Origin: UBA2020 sp964551435
GTDB taxonomy: Bacteria; Pseudomonadota; Alphaproteobacteria; Micavibrionales; UBA2020
DNA length: 64,000 bases
Assembly (NCBI GenBank): GCA_964551435.1
Contig: CAZKBS010000001.1
Location: 434,001-498,000, forward strand
Direction of reading: 5' to 3'
Below, piece by piece: positions 61,049 through 64,000 of this stretch; positions within the stretch are counted from its first letter, which is position 1, and each line of letters begins with the position of its first letter. The position numbers were made by a program, and so were the translations under genes. The notes under the pieces are model-generated. The model made no database searches. It saw only the letters and a list, made by a program, of their open reading frames with translations, and was not told where the DNA came from.

Positions 61049-62557
61049 TCAGGCGCCGCACGCGGTGACGGCGGCTTTCGCCTCTGTCACGTCGTCGAAG
61101 GGCAGCACTTCCGCGCCGACAATCTGCCCTTGTTCGTGACCTTTGCCGGCGATGACCAGCAAATCACCCGCGCCGAGGCCTTTGACGGCCTGACGTATCG
61201 CATCGCGGCGTCCGGCAATTTCGGTTGCGCTGGGGCAGCCCTGCATCACTTCGCTGCGGATGAAGGCGGCATCTTCGGTGCGCGGATTGTCGTCGGTGAC
61301 GATGGCAACATCGGCAAGCCGCGCCACAATCTCGCCCATCATCGGGCGTTTGCCGCGGTCGCGGTCGCCACCGCAGCCGAAAACCACATGCAGCTTGCCC
61401 GCGGTATGGGGGCGCACGGCTTTCAACATGGTTTCAAGCCCGTCGGGCGTATGGGCGTAATCGACGTAAACCGCCGCGCCGTTTTTCAGGCTGGCGGCGT
61501 ATTCCAGCCGCCCGCGCACGCTTTGCAAACGCTCCAGCGCATGCACGCCCTGCATTTGCAGGGATGGACTGTCAGGGTCGGCGGCGAGAACAAGGCCAAG
61601 CGCCGTCAGCGCATTCATTGCCTGGAAATCGCCGACCAGCGGCAGCTCCAGCGTATAGCGCTGGCCCATGACCATCAGATCGAGGTATTGACCGTGCGGC
61701 AGCGGCTTTTGCGCAGTGATCTTGATATCCTTGGCCGCATGGCCGACTTCGATGACGCGGATATGGCGCGCATCGCAAATCGCGCGCAGCTTTTGCGAAT
61801 AGGGCGTGTCCATGCAAATCACGGCAACGCCTCTGGGCGACAGCACATCGCTGAACAGCCGCGCCTTGGATTCAAAATATTTATCCATCGTGCCGTGATA
61901 ATCCAGATGGTCGCGCGTCAGGTTGGTGAAGGCGGCGGCCGTCACCGCAACGCCATCCAGCCGGTGCTGGTCAAGTCCGATGCTGGAAGCTTCGAAGGCG
62001 AGATGCGTCACGCCTGCCGCTTCCAGCTCCGCTATTTCGGAGTGCAGCACGACAGGGTCCGGCGTGGTCAGCAGGCCCGGGCGTTTGAATCCGGCAATCT
62101 TGCCGCCGGCGGCTTCGACGCCGATGGTGCCAAGGCTGGCGGCGGCATGGTCCATCGACTGCCAGATCTGACGGCAGAAATTGACCGTGGAGCTTTTGCC
62201 GTTGGTGCCTGTCACGGCCGCAATCGTGGACATCTGGCGGCCATAAAATTTGGCAGCCATCAGCGAAAAGCGGCGGCGCGGGTTGTCGTCTTCGATAATC
62301 ACCACATCATCGTTGGCCGCGCCCGTCATGTCGGTGCCGCGCGGTACCAGCACGGCAGCCGCCCCGCGCGCAACCGCGTCGGCGATGAACTGGCGGCGGT
62401 CAAGCTTCGCACCCGGGAAGGCGGCAAAAACAAACCCGGCACGCACTTCGCGCGAATCCGCGCTCAGCCCCGTGATATGCAGGTCGGCGGCTTTGTCAGC
62501 GTTCAGCAGCGTGACGCCTGCGGCGTCCGCGTCATCTATCAGTTCCAGCAGTCGCAA
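61049..62557 (-). CDS. murE: UDP-MurNAc-tripeptide synthetase (meso-diaminopimelate-adding)
   Basis: Adds meso-diaminopimelate to UDP-MurNAc-L-Ala-D-Glu. 502 residues: ITGLSADSREVRAGFVFAAFPG, the ATP loop AAVTGTNGKSSTVNFCRQ, FTNLTRDHLDYHGTMDKYFESKARLF, VYVDYAHTPDGLETML, and the DNPRTEDAAFI motif whose Asn-Pro-Arg binds meso-diaminopimelate rather than Lys. Its start overlaps the ftsI end by 26 bases. Confidence 0.97.
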   Translation of the reverse strand: MRLLELIDDADAAGVTLLNADKAADLHITGLSADSREVRAGFVFAAFPGAKLDRRQFIADAVARGAAAVLVPRGTDMTGAANDDVVIIEDDNPRRRFSLMAAKFYGRQMSTIAAVTGTNGKSSTVNFCRQIWQSMDHAAASLGTIGVEAAGGKIAGFKRPGLLTTPDPVVLHSEIAELEAAGVTHLAFEASSIGLDQHRLDGVAVTAAAFTNLTRDHLDYHGTMDKYFESKARLFSDVLSPRGVAVICMDTPYSQKLRAICDARHIRVIEVGHAAKDIKITAQKPLPHGQYLDLMVMGQRYTLELPLVGDFQAMNALTALGLVLAADPDSPSLQMQGVHALERLQSVRGRLEYAASLKNGAAVYVDYAHTPDGLETMLKAVRPHTAGKLHVVFGCGGDRDRGKRPMMGEIVARLADVAIVTDDNPRTEDAAFIRSEVMQGCPSATEIAGRRDAIRQAVKGLGAGDLLVIAGKGHEQGQIVGAEVLPFDDVTEAKAAVTACGA

Positions 62558-64000
62558 TGCTCTTTCCTTCCTTGCTGTCTTTCAGGTAGCGCGCCATTTC
62601 CAATTTGATGTCGCGCTGCGGCCCGCTTCGCGGCGGAATGCCGTAAAGGGGCGCCATTTGTTCAATCACTTTGCCGACCACGGGCGCGGCGGTCCAGCCG
62701 CCGGTCGCGTAGCCGAAGGTTTCTTTGGTGGGCTGCGGTTCATCCACGATGGCCAAAACGACATAGCGTGGCGCTTCAATCGGAAATACGCCGATAAAAG
62801 ACGACAGGCGCGCATTCTTGCTGTAGCCGCGGCCTAGTGTTTTATCCGCCGTGCCGGTTTTACCGCCAACGCCATAGCCTTCAGCTGCCGCCTTGCCGCC
62901 GGTGCCGCCCACGACAACCAGCTCCAGAAGGTCGCGCACGCGCTGCGATGTCTCGCTTTTAACAACGCGCGTACCCTTGATGTCATTTCCGCGCGCCGGG
63001 TCATAAATCATCGTCGGGTCAATCAGCACGCCGCCATTGGTCAGCGCCGCCGCCGCGCGCGCCAGATGCACGGGGCTGACGGCGATGCCGTGGCCATAGG
63101 ACGCCGTCAGGGTGTGGATTTCACGCCACGGCTTCGGATACAGCGGCGCGCCGCGCTCCGGCAGGTCGATGGGGGCGCGCTCCAGAAAGCCAAGTTTTTT
63201 GTAAAAATCGCGCAGCCCATTTTCGCCCAGCGATTGCGCCATTTTCGCCGTGCCGATGTTGGAGGAGTGGATGAACACTTCCGGCAAGGTCATCACGCGG
63301 CGCTTGGCGTGGTAATCGTTGATGGTATGACGGCCAAAGCGGATGGGTTCGCGCGCGTCATAGCTGGTGCCGAAACTGGCGATGCCCGCATCTAGCGCCG
63401 CAGCGACAGGAAACAGCTTCATGGTCGAGCCCATTTCAAACACACCCAGCGTGGCGCGGTTGAATTTCTGCTCGTCGCTGGCCTGCGCGGGGTGGTAGGG
63501 GTCGAAATCCGGCAGGGATACCATGGCGATGATCTCGCCATTGCGCACATCCATGACAAGACCTATAGCGGCCTTGGCGCTGAAGGTTTTCATCGCGGCG
63601 CTCAGTTCGCGGTGCAAGAGGTGCTGGATGCGCAGATCGATGGTGAGGTGCAGTTCTTCCTCCCCCTCTGCCAGCTGTTTTTGATAGGCGCGTTCAATAC
63701 CCGCAATCCCGATGCCATCCACGTCGGTATAGCCAAGAATATGTGACGTCAGGCGGCCATGCGGGTAAATGCGTCGTGCTTCGTCCTGAAAGCCCAGCGA
63801 CGGCTCGCCCAGCATGTTGATGGCCTGCATCTGGCGCGGCGTGATGTTGCGGGCGATCCAGATGAATTTGCGTTTGGAGCTGAGCTTGGCGAAAAGGTCT
63901 TTCTCTTTTTCCTCCGGCAAAATCTGCGCCAGCTGTTTGGCGAGTTTTGCAGCATCGCTGACCACGGTTGCGTCTGCGAAAACCGATGCCATGCGCAGCG
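62532..64000 (-). CDS. ftsI: Septal transpeptidase FtsI/PBP3 (partial, N-terminus beyond window)
   Basis: Monofunctional class B penicillin-binding protein that crosslinks septal peptidoglycan together with FtsW. 488 codons are visible and the frame stays open to the edge. The pedestal region (RRIYPHGRLTSHILGYTDVDGIGIAGIE) is followed by the transpeptidase domain with the catalytic Ser in MGSTMKLF (SxxK), SSN in FIHSSNIGTAK, and KTG in GVGGKTGTADKTLG. An ATG at 63992 is internal: the usual N-terminal membrane segment is missing and must lie outside. First gene seen of the dcw run. Confidence 0.96.
   Translation of the reverse strand, partial: LRMASVFADATVVSDAAKLAKQLAQILPEEKEKDLFAKLSSKRKFIWIARNITPRQMQAINMLGEPSLGFQDEARRIYPHGRLTSHILGYTDVDGIGIAGIERAYQKQLAEGEEELHLTIDLRIQHLLHRELSAAMKTFSAKAAIGLVMDVRNGEIIAMVSLPDFDPYHPAQASDEQKFNRATLGVFEMGSTMKLFPVAAALDAGIASFGTSYDAREPIRFGRHTINDYHAKRRVMTLPEVFIHSSNIGTAKMAQSLGENGLRDFYKKLGFLERAPIDLPERGAPLYPKPWREIHTLTASYGHGIAVSPVHLARAAAALTNGGVLIDPTMIYDPARGNDIKGTRVVKSETSQRVRDLLELVVVGGTGGKAAAEGYGVGGKTGTADKTLGRGYSKNARLSSFIGVFPIEAPRYVVLAIVDEPQPTKETFGYATGGWTAAPVVGKVIEQMAPLYGIPPRSGPQRDIKLEMARYLKDSKEGKSIATAGTDR

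Noticed and set aside
63990..63992. ATG at 63992 as the ftsI start
   Set aside because: The frame stays open upstream, and a start here would leave the protein without its membrane segment and N-terminal pedestal.

Overview
The window is about 64 kb of gene-dense, GC-rich chromosome from an alphaproteobacterium. Several things point there: a DUF1013/TrcR-type regulator, a DUF1192 protein, a COQ9 protein, a three-gene proton-translocating transhydrogenase, an FtsZ ending in the alphaproteobacterial LDIPAFLRR-type tail, and a dcw cluster followed by lpxC, bamD, recN and ligA. The cell is Gram-negative (lpxC, bamD), respires aerobically with a bc1 complex and c-type cytochromes, and makes ubiquinone. 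A Micavibrio- or Rhodospirillales-like lineage is my guess only. I saw no rRNA, tRNA, CRISPR, IS element or prophage.

Left part (1-8.5 kb): a minus-strand run of TraX-like protein, unknown membrane protein, trmL and hemF (cut by the window edge). A plus-strand petABC operon follows, then a Na/Pi-cotransporter/PhoU protein. petB carries an extra block of about 55 residues after the PEWY region. Between the cotransporter and the next gene lies a candidate small RNA with an exposed CCUCCU, a UUCG-capped terminator and a CtrA-like site upstream.

8.5-24.3 kb: an alpha/beta hydrolase, a small YdcH-like protein, the DUF1013 regulator, a non-standard hicB-hicA pair with a palindrome over its probable transcription start and a puzzling third open frame, a quinone oxidoreductase, DUF1192, a lone DotI/IcmL-like periplasmic protein, aconitase, and a complete nine-gene cytochrome c maturation operon (ccmABCDEFGHI) with every junction overlapping. 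An unknown HExxH protein and COQ9 complete this part.

24.3-39.8 kb: three M3B oligoendopeptidase F paralogues on one strand, with a PAS-GGDEF diguanylate cyclase between the first and second, then an ABC1/UbiB-like kinase. A divergent unknown protein with a gluzincin-like metal site follows. Next come pntAA-pntAB-pntB behind a leader with several hairpins, two tandem lysophospholipase-like hydrolases, and a small unknown protein.

39.8-64 kb: the cell-wall and division cluster, all on the minus strand. Read in the direction of transcription it is ftsI, murE, murF, mraY, murD, ftsW, murG, murC, murB, ddl, ftsQ, ftsA, ftsZ, then lpxC, bamD, recN, ligA. It makes UDP-MurNAc-pentapeptide and lipid II, flips and polymerises it at the septum, and links to outer-membrane assembly. 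The only break is between ftsZ and lpxC, where two small secreted or anchored proteins lie on the opposite strand beside a decayed Sel1-like fragment.

The most interesting points are the small RNA candidate, the hicBA variant with its third frame, the lone DotI-like protein, the triple pepF locus, the pnt leader, the petB insertion, and the two unrecognised HExxH proteins. No single large undescribed system could be demonstrated.
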